Below, piece after piece: positions 46,703 through 57,811 of a DNA stretch of 64,000 nt. The DNA is taken from NCBI RefSeq assembly GCF_014773545.1, contig NZ_SDDV01000003.1:165048-229047 (forward strand), in the 5' to 3' direction. The translations under genes and the position numbers were made by a program. Below the pieces are notes generated by a model that did not search any database, was not told where the DNA came from, and saw only the letters and a program-made list of their open reading frames with translations. Source of the stretch: Hydrogenophaga sp. (GTDB lineage: Bacteria > Pseudomonadota > Gammaproteobacteria > Burkholderiales > Burkholderiaceae_C). Numbering within the stretch: the stretch's first letter is position 1; every line of letters starts with the position of its first letter.

Positions 46703-48751
46703 TCAAACAAACTCGACGATGGATTGATCGACCACCAGGCTATCGCCCTTGGCCGCCAGCACCTTGGCCACCACGCCGTCGGCAGCGGCGAACAACACGT
46801 TTTCCATTTTCATGGCCTCGATCACTGCCACGCGCTCACCCGCCTGCACCTTCTGGCCCACCTGCACCGCCACCTCAACCAGCAGCCCGGGCATGGGCGA
46901 GAGCACGTATTTGCTCAGGTCGGGTGCGGCCTTGAACGGCATCAACCGGTGCAACTCGGCCATGCGCGACGACACCACCATGGTTTCGATGCGCGTGCCG
47001 TTGTGCTGCACCACCAGCGCCAGCGGGTTGCGCTTGGTGCCGCGCTCGATCTGGGCTGTAAACGGGGCCCCGTTGCATGTGCCGTGAATGCAGATGTCGT
47101 TCAAGCGCGACGGGCTGCTGATGGCGTAGCGCTTGCCGTCGATGGCCAGCACGGCCGAACCGATCTGGCCCAGCACCTCATCGACGTGTACCGCCGTGTA
47201 GCGGTGCTGGCCCGAGGCACCCAGCGCGATGACGGAAAAATCGTGCCCGACCTTGACACCGTAACCGGGCAACTGGCCGCTCAGGCCGGCGGCGCGCTCG
47301 CGCGATTTGCGTCGCACGAAAGCCGCCAGCGCCAGCAGAAAGTCGGCGTCGGCGTGCGGCACGTCTTCGGCGCGGAAACCCTGGGCGTAGTGCTCGGCGA
47401 TGAAGCCGGTATTGAAGTCACCCGAGACAAACTTGGGATGCGCCAGCAGCGCGGCCTGGAACGGGATGTTGCTGCTGACACCTCGGATGACAAAACCGTT
47501 GAGCGCCTCGCGCATCTTGGCCATCGCCTCGGCGCGGTCTTTGCCGTGCACGATGAGCTTGGCGATCATCGAGTCGTAGTAGATCGGGATTTCACCGCCT
47601 TCGACCACGCCCGTGTCCACGCGCACGCCGTAGCGCTCGGCGCTATCGGCCTGGTGCATGGTTTGCACCGGCGGGTTAAAGCGCACCAGGCGACCGGTGC
47701 TGGGTAAAAAGTTGCGAAACGGGTCTTCGGCGTTGATGCGGCACTCGATCGCCCAGCCTTCGCGCTTGACTTCGGCCTGAGTCAAGGGCAAGGGCTCGCC
47801 AGCCGCCACCCGGATCATCAACTCCACCAGGTCCAGCCCGGTGATGCACTCGGTCACCGGGTGCTCGACCTGCAGGCGGGTGTTCATCTCCAGAAAGTAA
47901 AAGTCCTGCTCCTTGCCGACCACGAACTCCACCGTGCCCGCGCTCTGGTACTGCACCGCCTTGGCCAGCGCCACCGCCTGCTCGCCCATGGCCTGGCGCG
48001 TGGCATCACTGATGAAGGGCGACGGCGCCTCTTCGATCACCTTCTGGTGGCGGCGCTGGATCGAGCACTCGCGCTCGTTCAGGTAGATCACGTTGCCGTG
48101 CGCGTCGCCCAGCACCTGGATTTCGATGTGGCGCGGCTCCAACACGTATTTTTCGATGAAGACGCGGTCGTCGCCAAAGCTGTTGCGCGCTTCGTTGCGA
48201 CAAGAGGTGAAGCCTTCAAAGGCTTCCTTGTCGTTGAAGGCCACGCGCAAGCCCTTGCCACCGCCGCCGGCGCTGGCCTTGATCATGACGGGGTAGCCGA
48301 TGTCCTTGGCGATCTCCACCGCCCGCTCGGCGGTTTCGATGGCGTCGTTCCAACCCGGGATGGTGTTGACCTGGGCTTCGAGCGCGAGCTTCTTGGAGGC
48401 GATCTTGTCGCCCATGGCGGCGATGGAGAAATGGCGCGGGCCGATGAAGACAATGCCTTCGTCTTCACAGCGCTTGGCAAAGGCTTCGTTTTCGCTCAAG
48501 AAACCGTAGCCGGGGTGAATCGCCTGCGCGCCGCTGGCCTTGGCCGCGGCAATGATCTTGTCTGCCGCCAGATAGGACTCGCGCGAAGGCGCCGGGCCGA
48601 GCAACACGGCCTCGTCGGCCAACTGCACGTGGCGCGCTTCCTTGTCGGCCTCGGAATACACCGCCACGGTGGCAATGCCCATCTTCTGGGCGGTGGCGAT
48701 GACGCGGCAGGCGATTTCACCGCGGTTGGCAATCAATATCTTGGTAAACAT
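46703..48751 (-). CDS. pccA: Propionyl/acetyl-CoA carboxylase, biotin-carboxylase and carrier subunit
   Basis: A 682-residue alpha subunit. The biotin carboxylase domain (1 to about 450) starts MFTKILIANRGEIACRVI and contains the ATP-grasp glycine loop KASAGGGGKGLRV and EMNTRLQVEHPVTE. A linking BT domain follows. The C-terminal biotin carrier ends with the biotinylated lysine in VIEAMKMEN. With PccB it carboxylates propionyl-CoA to methylmalonyl-CoA. The start at 48751 is the conserved MFTKIL. It is separated from pccB by a REP-bearing spacer of about 200 bases. Confidence 0.96.
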   Translation of the reverse strand: MFTKILIANRGEIACRVIATAQKMGIATVAVYSEADKEARHVQLADEAVLLGPAPSRESYLAADKIIAAAKASGAQAIHPGYGFLSENEAFAKRCEDEGIVFIGPRHFSIAAMGDKIASKKLALEAQVNTIPGWNDAIETAERAVEIAKDIGYPVMIKASAGGGGKGLRVAFNDKEAFEGFTSCRNEARNSFGDDRVFIEKYVLEPRHIEIQVLGDAHGNVIYLNERECSIQRRHQKVIEEAPSPFISDATRQAMGEQAVALAKAVQYQSAGTVEFVVGKEQDFYFLEMNTRLQVEHPVTECITGLDLVELMIRVAAGEPLPLTQAEVKREGWAIECRINAEDPFRNFLPSTGRLVRFNPPVQTMHQADSAERYGVRVDTGVVEGGEIPIYYDSMIAKLIVHGKDRAEAMAKMREALNGFVIRGVSSNIPFQAALLAHPKFVSGDFNTGFIAEHYAQGFRAEDVPHADADFLLALAAFVRRKSRERAAGLSGQLPGYGVKVGHDFSVIALGASGQHRYTAVHVDEVLGQIGSAVLAIDGKRYAISSPSRLNDICIHGTCNGAPFTAQIERGTKRNPLALVVQHNGTRIETMVVSSRMAELHRLMPFKAAPDLSKYVLSPMPGLLVEVAVQVGQKVQAGERVAVIEAMKMENVLFAAADGVVAKVLAAKGDSLVVDQSIVEFV

Positions 48752-48808
48752 CTTTCTTCCTTCATCCATCCGTTCAGGCTGGCTTTTATCTGCACAACTG
48801 AAACCCCA

Positions 48809-48940
48809 TCCGTTCGCCGCTCAGACTGAGCTCCATCTGCACGACTGAAACCCCATCCGTTCGGGCTGAGCCTGTCGAAGCCTGTGCAAGCCCTTCGACC
48901 CTTCGACCAGCTCAGGACAGGCCAAGCTCAGGGCGAACGG
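48809..48940. repeat. REP cluster between pccB and pccA
   Basis: Several forward fragments (CCGTTCGCCGCTCAG, CCGTTCGGGCTGAGCCTGTC) and an inverted block with CCCTTCGACCAGCTCAGGAC ending CAGGGCGAACGG fill most of the spacer between the two carboxylase genes. Confidence 0.88.
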
Positions 48941-48969
48941 ATGTGTGGGTTTACGGCCGGTGAAGCAGC

Positions 48970-50502
48970 TCACAGCGGAATGTTCCCGTGCTTGCGCCAC
49001 GGGTTCTCTATCTTCTTGTCCTTGAGCATCACCAGCGAACGGCAGATGCGCTTGCGCGTCTCGTGCGGCAGAATCACGTCGTCGATGAAGCCGCGCGCCC
49101 CGGCCACGAAGGGGTTGGCAAAGCGGGCCTTGTACTCGGCCTCCTTGGCGGCCAGCTTGGCCGGGTCGCCCTTGTCTTCGCGGAAGATGATCTCCACCGC
49201 GCCCTTGGCGCCCATCACCGCGATCTCGGCGTTGGGCCAGGCGAAATTCACGTCGCCACGCAAATGCTTGGAGGCCATCACGTCGTAAGCGCCGCCGTAG
49301 GCCTTGCGCGTGATCACGGTGATCTTGGGCACGGTGCATTCCGCGTAGGCGTAGAGCAGCTTGGCACCGTGTTTGATGATGCCGCCGTACTCTTGCGAGG
49401 TGCCGGGCATGAAGCCGGGCACGTCCACAAAGGTGATCACCGGGATGTTGAACGCATCACAAAAACGCACAAAGCGCGCCGCCTTGACGGCGCTTTTGAT
49501 GTCCAGACAGCCGGCCAGCAGCAGCGGCTGATTGGCCACGATGCCCACCGTCTGGCCGTCCATGCGGGCAAAGCCGATCAGGATGTTCTTGGCGTACTCG
49601 GGCTGCAGCTCGAAAAAGTCGCCGTCGTCCACCGTCTTGAGGATCAGCTCCTTCATGTCATAAGGCTTGTTCGGGTTCTCGGGCACCAGCGTGTCCAGGC
49701 TCAGGTCCATGCGATCGATGGGGTCGCCACTGGGGCGCACCGGCGCTTTCTGGCGGTTGTTCAACGGCAGATAGTTGTACAGGCGGCGCAGCATCAGCAG
49801 CGCTTCCACGTCGTTCTCGAACGCCAGGTCGGCCACGCCGCTCTTGCTGGTGTGCGTGACCGCGCCGCCCAGCTCTTCGGCGGTCACTTCTTCGTGCGTC
49901 ACGGTCTTCACCACCTCGGGGCCGGTGACGAACATGTAGCTCGAATCCTTGACCATGAAGATGAAGTCGGTCATGGCGGGCGAGTACACCGCGCCGCCGG
50001 CGCAGGGGCCCATGATCATGCTGATCTGCGGCACCACGCCGCTGGCCATCACGTTGCGCTGGAACACCTCGGCATAGCCACCGAGCGAGGCCACGCCTTC
50101 CTGGATGCGCGCACCGCCCGAGTCGTTCAGGCCGATCACCGGCGCACCGACTTTCATGGCCTGGTCCATCACCTTGCAGATCTTCTCGGCGTGGGCTTCA
50201 GACAGCGCGCCGCCAAACACGGTGAAGTCCTGGCTGAACACGAACACCAGGCGGCCATTGATCATGCCGTAGCCGGTGACCACGCCGTCGCCGGGGATCT
50301 TCTGGTCCTGCATGCCGAAGTCCACGCAGCGGTGTTCCACGAACATGTCCCACTCTTCGAACGTGCCTTCGTCGAGCAGCACTTCCAGCCGCTCGCGCGC
50401 CGTGAGCTTGCCCTTGCTGTGTTGTGCCGCGATGCGCTTTTGCCCGCCGCCTTGGCGTGCAGCTTCGCGCTTTTTCTCCAGTTGGTCCAGGATGTCTTGC
50501 AT
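48970..50502 (-). CDS. pccB: Propionyl-CoA carboxylase, carboxyltransferase subunit
   Basis: A 510-residue beta subunit of acyl-CoA carboxylase. It starts [16 protein letters not shown] at 50502, which agrees with the family; an upstream extension in frame is REP sequence and was rejected. Motifs are [60 protein letters not shown] and [27 protein letters not shown]. It forms the carboxylase with PccA and lies between meaB and pccA on the same strand. Confidence 0.97.
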   Translation of the reverse strand: MQDILDQLEKKREAARQGGGQKRIAAQHSKGKLTARERLEVLLDEGTFEEWDMFVEHRCVDFGMQDQKIPGDGVVTGYGMINGRLVFVFSQDFTVFGGALSEAHAEKICKVMDQAMKVGAPVIGLNDSGGARIQEGVASLGGYAEVFQRNVMASGVVPQISMIMGPCAGGAVYSPAMTDFIFMVKDSSYMFVTGPEVVKTVTHEEVTAEELGGAVTHTSKSGVADLAFENDVEALLMLRRLYNYLPLNNRQKAPVRPSGDPIDRMDLSLDTLVPENPNKPYDMKELILKTVDDGDFFELQPEYAKNILIGFARMDGQTVGIVANQPLLLAGCLDIKSAVKAARFVRFCDAFNIPVITFVDVPGFMPGTSQEYGGIIKHGAKLLYAYAECTVPKITVITRKAYGGAYDVMASKHLRGDVNFAWPNAEIAVMGAKGAVEIIFREDKGDPAKLAAKEAEYKARFANPFVAGARGFIDDVILPHETRKRICRSLVMLKDKKIENPWRKHGNIPL

Positions 50503-50512
50503 GGTCGTGTTC

Positions 50513-52093
50513 TCAAATGTCCGATCGCCCTGAGCTTGGCCTGTCCTGAGCTGGTCGAAGGGTCGAAGGGTTGGCGTGATCGTGGTCCGGGGCTTCGACA
50601 GAGCCTGTCCTGAGCTGGTCGAAGGGCTCAGCCCGAGCGGGGGTGGTTTCGTACAAAAAAAGCAGCTGGCGGGCAGCGCTGCTGGCGGGCAGGCTGCCGT
50701 CCAGCACGCAGCGGGTGGCATCGTCCAGCGCCTGGCGCACCGCCGGATGCTCGCGAAAGCGCTGCTTCAGTCCCGCATCAATGCGCTCCCACATCCAGGC
50801 CTTGGCCTGCCCTTGGCGGCGCGCGGCCAGGCGCCCGTTGGCGGTCTGCACGGTGCGGAATTTCGACACCTCGGTCCAGAAACGGTCCACGCCCTGCCCG
50901 TGCAGCGCGCTGATCTGGATCACCTGCGGGTGCCAGATGCTTTCATCATGGTGAGCGTGCTCGGGATGGCCGTGCAGGCCGAGCAGGCGCAGCGAAGACG
51001 TGATCTGCGCGCGCGCGCGGGTGGCGGCATCGGGGTCGATGTCGGCCTTGTTGATGACTACCAGATCGGCCAGCTCCATCACGCCCTTTTTGATCGCCTG
51101 CAGGTCGTCGCCCGCGTTGGGCAGCTGCATCAGCACGAACATGTCGGTCATGCCTTGCACGGAGGTCTCGCTCTGGCCCACACCCACGGTTTCGACGATC
51201 ACGATGTCGTAGCCCGCTGCCTCGCAGACCAGCATGGCCTCACGCGTCTTTTCGGCCACGCCGCCCAGCGTGCCGCTGCTCGGGCTGGGGCGGATGTAGG
51301 CCTGCTCGTGCACGCTCAGGTGTTCCATACGGGTCTTGTCGCCGAGGATGGAGCCGCCCGACACGGTGCTCGACGGGTCTATGGTCAGTACCGCGACGCG
51401 GTGACCTTTGTCGATGAGGAACAGCCCCAGCGCCTCGATGAAAGTACTCTTGCCCACACCCGGCACGCCGCTGATGCCCAGGCGAAAAGCTTTTCCGGTG
51501 TGCGGGAGCAAGGCGGTGAGCAACGCGTCGCCCCGCGCGCGGTGGTCGGCGCGGGTCGATTCGAGCAGGGTGATGGCTTTTGCAATGGCGCGGCGCTGGG
51601 CCATGGGGGTGCCGGAGACAATGGGGTAGGTGAGCCCTTCGACAGGCTCAGGGCGAACGGGGGTTGCTTCATTCCCCTGGGGCTGACCTGCACTCCGTTC
51701 AGGCTGACCCCCACCCCGTTCGGGCACAACCGCACCCCGCTCGGGCACAACCCCTCCCCGTTCGGGCACAACCCCTCCCCGTTCGGGCTGAGCTTGTCGA
51801 AGCCCATCCAAGCCCTGCTTCGAGCGCGCCAACGTCTGAACCCGCTCCCAGTCCCCCACAATCAACGCCTCCTTCTTCGCCCGCGACCAGCCCTTGATCT
51901 GCTGCTCGAAAGCCAGCGCACCCTCGCGTGACTCGAACTCGCCCTGCCAGACCAGCTCAACCGGTTTGCGGGTGGCGGTGTACCCGGAGTCGCTGGTCTG
52001 GTGTTGCAACAGACGCGTCTCCAGTTCGTCGGTGTGTCCAGCGTAGTAGGTGCCGTCCCGGCAGAGCAGAAGGTAGACGTGGAAGGGTTTCAC
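50513..52093 (-). CDS. meaB: MeaB/ArgK-type GTPase fused in frame to an upstream GIY-YIG nuclease domain
   Basis: One 526-codon frame from the GTG at 52093. Residues 1 to about 95 are a GIY-YIG nuclease (VYL, YAG, catalytic Arg27 and Glu63 by alignment with the neighbouring copy). Residues about 97-155 are REP and 21-bp repeat translation ([15 protein letters not shown] units, VRPEPVEG). From about 155 to 500 is MeaB, the G3E GTPase that guards methylmalonyl-CoA mutase: Walker [38 protein letters not shown] and NKAD. The usual first 15-20 MeaB residues are replaced. A separate MeaB could start at the ATG at 51604 (363 aa), though without a good Shine-Dalgarno. The last 40 residues are also REP-derived. 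Confidence 0.85.
   Translation of the reverse strand: MKPFHVYLLLCRDGTYYAGHTDELETRLLQHQTSDSGYTATRKPVELVWQGEFESREGALAFEQQIKGWSRAKKEALIVGDWERVQTLARSKQGLDGLRQAQPERGGVVPERGGVVPERGAVVPERGGGQPERSAGQPQGNEATPVRPEPVEGLTYPIVSGTPMAQRRAIAKAITLLESTRADHRARGDALLTALLPHTGKAFRLGISGVPGVGKSTFIEALGLFLIDKGHRVAVLTIDPSSTVSGGSILGDKTRMEHLSVHEQAYIRPSPSSGTLGGVAEKTREAMLVCEAAGYDIVIVETVGVGQSETSVQGMTDMFVLMQLPNAGDDLQAIKKGVMELADLVVINKADIDPDAATRARAQITSSLRLLGLHGHPEHAHHDESIWHPQVIQISALHGQGVDRFWTEVSKFRTVQTANGRLAARRQGQAKAWMWERIDAGLKQRFREHPAVRQALDDATRCVLDGSLPASSAARQLLFLYETTPARAEPFDQLRTGSVEAPDHDHANPSTLRPAQDRPSSGRSDI
50521..50641. repeat. REP cluster at the 3' end of meaB
   Basis: Forward copies CCTGAGCTTGGCCTGTCCTG and CCTGAGCTGGTCGAAGGG alternate with an inverted TTCGACAGAGCCTG and a last CTCAGCCCGAGCGG. 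They extend the meaB reading frame by about 40 codons (FDQLRTG, LRPAQDR) and end 19 bases before pccB. Confidence 0.88.
51633..51660. repeat. REP copy at MeaB-side end of the second GIY-YIG module
   Basis: CCCTTCGACAGGCTCAGG plus GCGAACGG. Read on the reverse strand it encodes VRPEPVEG just before the native MeaB sequence, so it marks the insertion border. Confidence 0.92.
51686..51805. repeat. 21-bp tandem array with REP end, second GIY-YIG module
   Basis: Five contiguous 21-base units at 51686-51790, each of the form AACCCCTCCCCGTTCGGGCAC with variation, run into AGCTTGTCGAAGCC (51791-51805), the rest of a REP arm. Each unit contains the CCGTTCGGGC part of the REP. On the reverse strand they encode PERGGVV-type heptapeptides after the nuclease domain. 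Confidence 0.9.
51806..52093 (-). other. Second GIY-YIG nuclease module (domain part of the meaB fusion)
   Basis: The sequence from the GTG at 52093 ([21 protein letters not shown]) to [18 protein letters not shown] is homologous to the separate gene at 52173-52670, about four residues in five identical by eye. It has the GIY-YIG core, the helix with Arg27 and the [17 protein letters not shown] segment. It probably entered as a gene of its own and later joined meaB through repeat sequence. Confidence 0.85.
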
Positions 52094-52110
52094 GCGAAAT
52101 GGGTGGGTGA

Positions 52111-52137
52111 GGGCTTCGACAGGCTCAGCCCGAACGG
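52111..52137. repeat. REP copy between the two GIY-YIG modules
   Basis: GGGCTTCGACAGGCTCAGCC plus CGAACGG lies upstream of the second nuclease start and downstream of the first module's array, so it bounds both. Confidence 0.9.
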
Positions 52138-52172
52138 AGGTTGTGGGTCTCAACGAACGGGGGTTATGGGTC

Positions 52173-52670
52173 TCAACGGTCACTCCGTGCAGGCTGCATG
52201 TCACTCCGTTCGGGCTGCACGTCACTCCGTTCGGGCTGCACGTCACTCCGTTCGGGCTGCACGTCACTCCGTTCGGGCTGCACGTCACTCCGTTCGGGCT
52301 GCACGTCACTCCGTTCGGGCTGCACGTCACTCCGTTCGGGCTGCACGTCACTCCGTTCGGGCTGAGCCTGTCGAAGCCCCTCCGCGATAGGTCCATGCGC
52401 ATGGGCCAGAGACTTGATCCGCTCCCAGTCTCCAGCGATCAAAGCCTCTTTCTTCGCCCGCGACCAACCCTTGATTTGCTGCTCAAACGCCAACGCGCCC
52501 TCACGGCTTTCAAACTCGCCATGCCACACCCATTCAACCGGCTTGCGCGTCGACGTGTAGCCGGTGTCGGTTGTCTGGTGTTGAAGCATGCGTGCTTCCA
52601 TGTCATCGGTATGACCCGCGTAATACGAGCCCTCTCCGCAACGCAGCAGGTAGACGAAAAAGGGTTTCAC
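52173..52670 (-). CDS. GIY-YIG nuclease-family protein with REP-encoded repeat tail
   Basis: A 165-residue protein from the GTG at 52670. The nuclease domain (1-97) has the two short motifs VYL (residues 6-8) and YAG (17-19), Arg27 in the following helix, Glu63 and the conserved [19 protein letters not shown]. This is the UPF0213/SLX1-like stand-alone group. From residue 98 it turns into LRQAQPER and about eight SDVQPER heptapeptides encoded by the 21-bp array. Only the first 97 residues look like native protein. It lies between mcm and meaB, interrupting that operon. Members are thought to be DNA endonucleases; the target here is unknown. Confidence 0.85.
   Translation of the reverse strand: MKPFFVYLLRCGEGSYYAGHTDDMEARMLQHQTTDTGYTSTRKPVEWVWHGEFESREGALAFEQQIKGWSRAKKEALIAGDWERIKSLAHAHGPIAEGLRQAQPERSDVQPERSDVQPERSDVQPERSDVQPERSDVQPERSDVQPERSDVQPERSDMQPARSDR
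52179..52378. repeat. 21-bp tandem array with REP end, first GIY-YIG module
   Basis: Eight contiguous units of GTCACTCCGTTCGGGCTGCAC (52179-52346; the first unit is diverged, the others are near identical) and a ninth partial unit that continues into AGCCTGTCGAAGCCCC, a REP arm. There are no unique spacers. The array encodes SDVQPER repeats in the nuclease tail. Confidence 0.95.
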
Positions 52671-52686
52671 GCGGTGGAGTGGGTGA

Positions 52687-52734
52687 GGGCTTCGACAAGC
52701 TCAGCCCGAACGGAGTGGGGCTCAGCCCGAACGG
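52687..52734. repeat. REP copy upstream of the first GIY-YIG gene
   Basis: GGGCTTCGACAAGCTCAGCC-CGAACGG is followed by a second partial GCTCAGCCCGAACGG. It lies between the mcm stop and the nuclease start and bounds the first module. Confidence 0.9.
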
Positions 52735-52754
52735 ATCTTTGACCGAGTGCAAAT

Positions 52755-54917
<2,163 letters not shown>

Positions 54918-55059
54918 GACGACAGATGCAAGGATCAAAGGTGAAACAGAGCGACTTAAGCGGCTGATTTTATATTATTCATAATTATTGATGCAAAATA
55001 TTCCGAGCGCCGTAAAATGAGCGTCCGACACATCCGATCGGCTCGCCCCTTTGTCTGTC
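54918..55059. promoter_or_regulatory. Divergent promoter region of scpA and GntR regulator
   Basis: This contains an unusually AT-rich stretch around 54967-55003, including the inverted repeat ATTAT-TC-ATAAT. The regulator gene divergent from a catabolic operon suggests its operator is here. No exact FadR-type site was recognised. Confidence 0.45.
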
Positions 55060-55695
55060 ATGACTGAACGTTCGCTCTCGCCCCGCGCCCTGTACGAGGA
55101 AGTCGCCGAACTGCTGCGCCAGCGCATTTTCAACCGCGAACTCGAACCCGGCAGTTGGATCGACGAACTCGGCATTGCCCAAGCCTACGGTATCAGCCGC
55201 ACCCCGCTGCGCGAAGCGCTCAAGGTGCTGGCGACCGAAGGGCTGGTGACCATGAAAGTGCGGCGCGGTGCCTACGTGACCGAAATGTCAGCACAGGACC
55301 AGGCCGATGTCTACCATCTGCTGGGCCTGCTGGAAGCGGACGCGGCCGCCGCTGTGGCCCAGCAGGCCAGCGCCGACGAGCTGGCTGAACTGCAAAGCCT
55401 GCACCAGGAACTGGAAGCTGCCGCTGGCGAACGTGAGCGTTTCTTTGCCGTCAACGAACGCTTTCACCTGCGGCTGCTGGAGCTGGCGCGCAACCGCTGG
55501 CGGCTGCAAATGGTGGCTGACTTGCGCAAGGTCATGAAACTCAACCGCCACCACTCGCTGCTCAAGAGCGGGCGCATCGATGAGTCGGTGCGCGAGCACC
55601 GCGCCCTCTTGGCGGCGCTGCTCGCGCGCAACCCGGCGCTGACGCAGCAGCGCATGCACGAACACTTTCAAAACGGACTCGAAGCCGCCGCCTGA
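55060..55695 (+). CDS. GntR-family (FadR-like, FCD domain) transcriptional regulator
   Basis: A 211-residue regulator. The N-terminal winged helix reads LYEEVAELLRQRIFNRELEPGSWIDELGIAQAYGISRTPLREALKVLATEGLV (about residues 11-63). The C-terminal FCD domain is all-helical, with VNERFHLRLLELARN and SVREHRALLAALLARN as metal/ligand helices. The ATG at 55060 is preferred over a TTG nine bases earlier. It is divergent from scpA and probably controls the propionyl-CoA/methylmalonyl-CoA operon; the effector would be an acyl-CoA or organic acid. Confidence 0.93.
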   Translation: MTERSLSPRALYEEVAELLRQRIFNRELEPGSWIDELGIAQAYGISRTPLREALKVLATEGLVTMKVRRGAYVTEMSAQDQADVYHLLGLLEADAAAAVAQQASADELAELQSLHQELEAAAGERERFFAVNERFHLRLLELARNRWRLQMVADLRKVMKLNRHHSLLKSGRIDESVREHRALLAALLARNPALTQQRMHEHFQNGLEAAA

Positions 55696-55746
55696 GCCCG
55701 GTGCCGCGTCCCGCCACGACGCCATGGCGCCGAAGCGGGCGCGCAC

Positions 55747-56484
55747 TCACCCCATGTGCAGACCGCCGTTGACCGAGAAATCGGCGCCGGTGGCGTAACC
55801 GCCGTCCTCACTCGCCAGCCACGCCACGATGGATGCGATTTCGCTCGGCTTGCCCAGGCGCTTGAGCGGCACCGTGGCGACAATTTTCTCCAGCACGTCG
55901 GCGCGGATCGAGTTGACCATGTCGGTGCCAATGTAGCCCGGACTCACGGTGTTGACGGTCACACCTTTGGTGGCCAGCTCTTGCGCCAGCGCCATGGAAA
56001 AACCGTGCATGCCGGCCTTGGCGGCCGAGTAGTTGGTCTGGCCGGCCTGACCCTTTTCGCCGTTCACCGACGAAATGTTGACGATCCGGCCCCAGCCCTT
56101 CTCCACCATGTCGGCCACCACCTGCTTGGTGACGTTGAACATGGAATTGAGGTTGGTCTCGATCACGCTGTCCCAGTCCTGGCGCGACATTTTCATGAAC
56201 ATGCGGTCGCGCGTGATACCGGCGTTGTTGACCAGCACGTCAATGCTGCCGTGCTCGGCCTTGGTTTGGGTGAACGCTTCGACGGTCGAATCCCAGTCGC
56301 CGACATTGCCGACCGAGGCGTAAAACGTGAAGCCAAGCGCTTTTTGCTCGCTCAGCCACTTGGCGTGGTCGCGCGTCGGCCCGCAACCCGCAATCACTTT
56401 GAAACCTTCTTGATGCAGGCGCTGGCAGATCGCAGTGCCGATGCCGCCCATGCCGCCGGTGACGTACGCTACTTTTTGATTCAT
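55747..56484 (-). CDS. phaB: Acetoacetyl-CoA reductase
   Basis: A 245-residue short-chain dehydrogenase that reduces acetoacetyl-CoA to (R)-3-hydroxybutyryl-CoA with NADPH. The nucleotide loop is TGGMGGIGTAIC, and the NNAGI motif and catalytic SSVNGEKGQAGQTNYSAAK (Ser, Tyr, Lys) are present. The PGYIGTDMV segment is typical of PhaB. It is the third gene of phaC-phaA-phaB. A hairpin lies between phaA and this gene. Confidence 0.96.
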   Translation of the reverse strand: MNQKVAYVTGGMGGIGTAICQRLHQEGFKVIAGCGPTRDHAKWLSEQKALGFTFYASVGNVGDWDSTVEAFTQTKAEHGSIDVLVNNAGITRDRMFMKMSRQDWDSVIETNLNSMFNVTKQVVADMVEKGWGRIVNISSVNGEKGQAGQTNYSAAKAGMHGFSMALAQELATKGVTVNTVSPGYIGTDMVNSIRADVLEKIVATVPLKRLGKPSEIASIVAWLASEDGGYATGADFSVNGGLHMG

Positions 56485-56533
56485 GATTTATGCTCCTCTG
56501 GGGTGGCCATTTGGCCGTTGGTAAAACGAAAAC

Positions 56534-56564
56534 CGGCCCCGCAGCCAGCACGGCTACAGGGCCG
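56534..56564 (-). promoter_or_regulatory. Intercistronic hairpin between phaA and phaB
   Basis: CGGCCC (56534-56539) pairs with GGGCCG (56559-56564), and an inner AGCC/GGCT pairing closes the loop. The reverse strand continues with GTTTTCGTTTTAC. It may partly terminate or stabilise the upstream phaCA message. Confidence 0.5.
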
Positions 56565-56570
56565 AAAAAC

Positions 56571-57749
56571 TCAGCGTTCCAGCGCCAGCGCAACGCCCAT
56601 GCCACCACCGATGCACAGCGCAGCCAGGCCTTTCTTGGCGTCGCGGCGCTGCATTTCGTGCAGCAAGGTGACCAGCACGCGGCAGCCGGAAGCACCAATC
56701 GGGTGGCCAATGGCGATCGCGCCGCCGTTGACGTTGACGCGCGCCGGATCGATATCCAGCGCCTGGTTGACCGCACAGGCCTGCGCTGCAAAGGCTTCGT
56801 TGAGTTCGAACAGATCAATGTCCGATGTCTTCCAGCCCGCGCGTGCAAGCGCCTTTTGCGACGCCGGCACCGGCCCCATGCCCATGGTGGCGGGGTCGAG
56901 CCCGCTGGTGCCGAAGGCGGCAATCCGCGCCAGTGGCTTGAGCCCGAGTGAGGCCGCTTTTTTGGCGCTCATCACCAGCACCGCAGCGGCGCCGTCGTTG
57001 ATGCCCGAGGCGTTGCCCGCCGTCACGCTGCCGGCCTTGTCGAACGCCGGGCGCAAGCCAGCCAAGACCTCGGCGCTGGTTTTGGTGTTGATGTACTCGT
57101 CACTGTCAAAACGCAGCGGCTCACCCTTGCGCTGGGCAATAAAGACCGGGACGATTTCGTCCTTGAAGCGGCCAGCGGCCTGCGCGGCGGCGGCCTTTTG
57201 CTGACTGGCCAGCGCCAGCGCGTCTTGCATCTCGCGCGTGATGCCGTGCGCGCGGGCGACGTTCTCGGCCGTGATGCCCATGTGGTACTGGTTGTAGACG
57301 TCCCACAGGCCGTCGACGATCATGCTGTCTTGCATTTTCCAGTCACCCATGCGCTGGCCGTCGCGGCTGCCGTTGAGCACGTGCGGGCTGGCGCTCATGT
57401 TTTCCTGCCCGCCGGCAATCACGATCTCGCTGTCGCCCCAGGCCAGCGCCTGCGCCGCCAGCATCACCGCCTTGAGGCCGGAGCCACACACCGCGTTGAT
57501 GGTCAGCGCCGGTGTTTCCTTGGCCAGACCGGCTTTCATCATGGCCTGGCGCGCCGGGTTCTGGCCCACGCCGGCAGCCAGCACCTGGCCCAGAATGACT
57601 TCTCCAATAGCGTCTTGGGCCAGAGCGCTGCGCTCGAGCAGCGCCCGGATGACCACGCTGCCGAGTTCGGTGGCCGGGGTTTTGGCCAGCGAGCCGCCGA
57701 ACTTGCCCACGGCGGTTCTAGCAGCGGCGACGATGACGATATCTTGCAT
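56571..57749 (-). CDS. phaA: Acetyl-CoA acetyltransferase (beta-ketothiolase)
   Basis: A 392-residue thiolase joining two acetyl-CoA to acetoacetyl-CoA. The nucleophilic cysteine is in NAVCGSGLKAV (near residue 88), GGAIAIGHPIGASG holds the catalytic histidine, and ALCIGGGMGVALALER holds the second cysteine. Length and the order phaC-phaA-phaB indicate the biosynthetic PHB thiolase rather than the fatty-acid enzyme. It starts 62 bases after phaC. Confidence 0.96.
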   Translation of the reverse strand: MQDIVIVAAARTAVGKFGGSLAKTPATELGSVVIRALLERSALAQDAIGEVILGQVLAAGVGQNPARQAMMKAGLAKETPALTINAVCGSGLKAVMLAAQALAWGDSEIVIAGGQENMSASPHVLNGSRDGQRMGDWKMQDSMIVDGLWDVYNQYHMGITAENVARAHGITREMQDALALASQQKAAAAQAAGRFKDEIVPVFIAQRKGEPLRFDSDEYINTKTSAEVLAGLRPAFDKAGSVTAGNASGINDGAAAVLVMSAKKAASLGLKPLARIAAFGTSGLDPATMGMGPVPASQKALARAGWKTSDIDLFELNEAFAAQACAVNQALDIDPARVNVNGGAIAIGHPIGASGCRVLVTLLHEMQRRDAKKGLAALCIGGGMGVALALER

Positions 57750-57811
57750 GTTGACTCCTAGGTTTTAAGTTTGAGAACGAGAAATCGGTGTCTTCGGGAC
57801 AAGGGCAGGAA

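Noticed and set aside
50503..50721. N-terminal extension of pccB
   Set aside because: The extra codons are translated REP sequence, and homologues begin at [13 protein letters not shown].
52179..52378. Possible CRISPR array
   Set aside because: Units are contiguous 21-mers without unique spacers, and no cas genes are near.
52001..52742. Plus-strand open frames encoding repeated peptides through the 21-bp array
   Set aside because: They exist only because the repeat unit has a length divisible by three and no stop. The conserved GIY-YIG protein is on the other strand.
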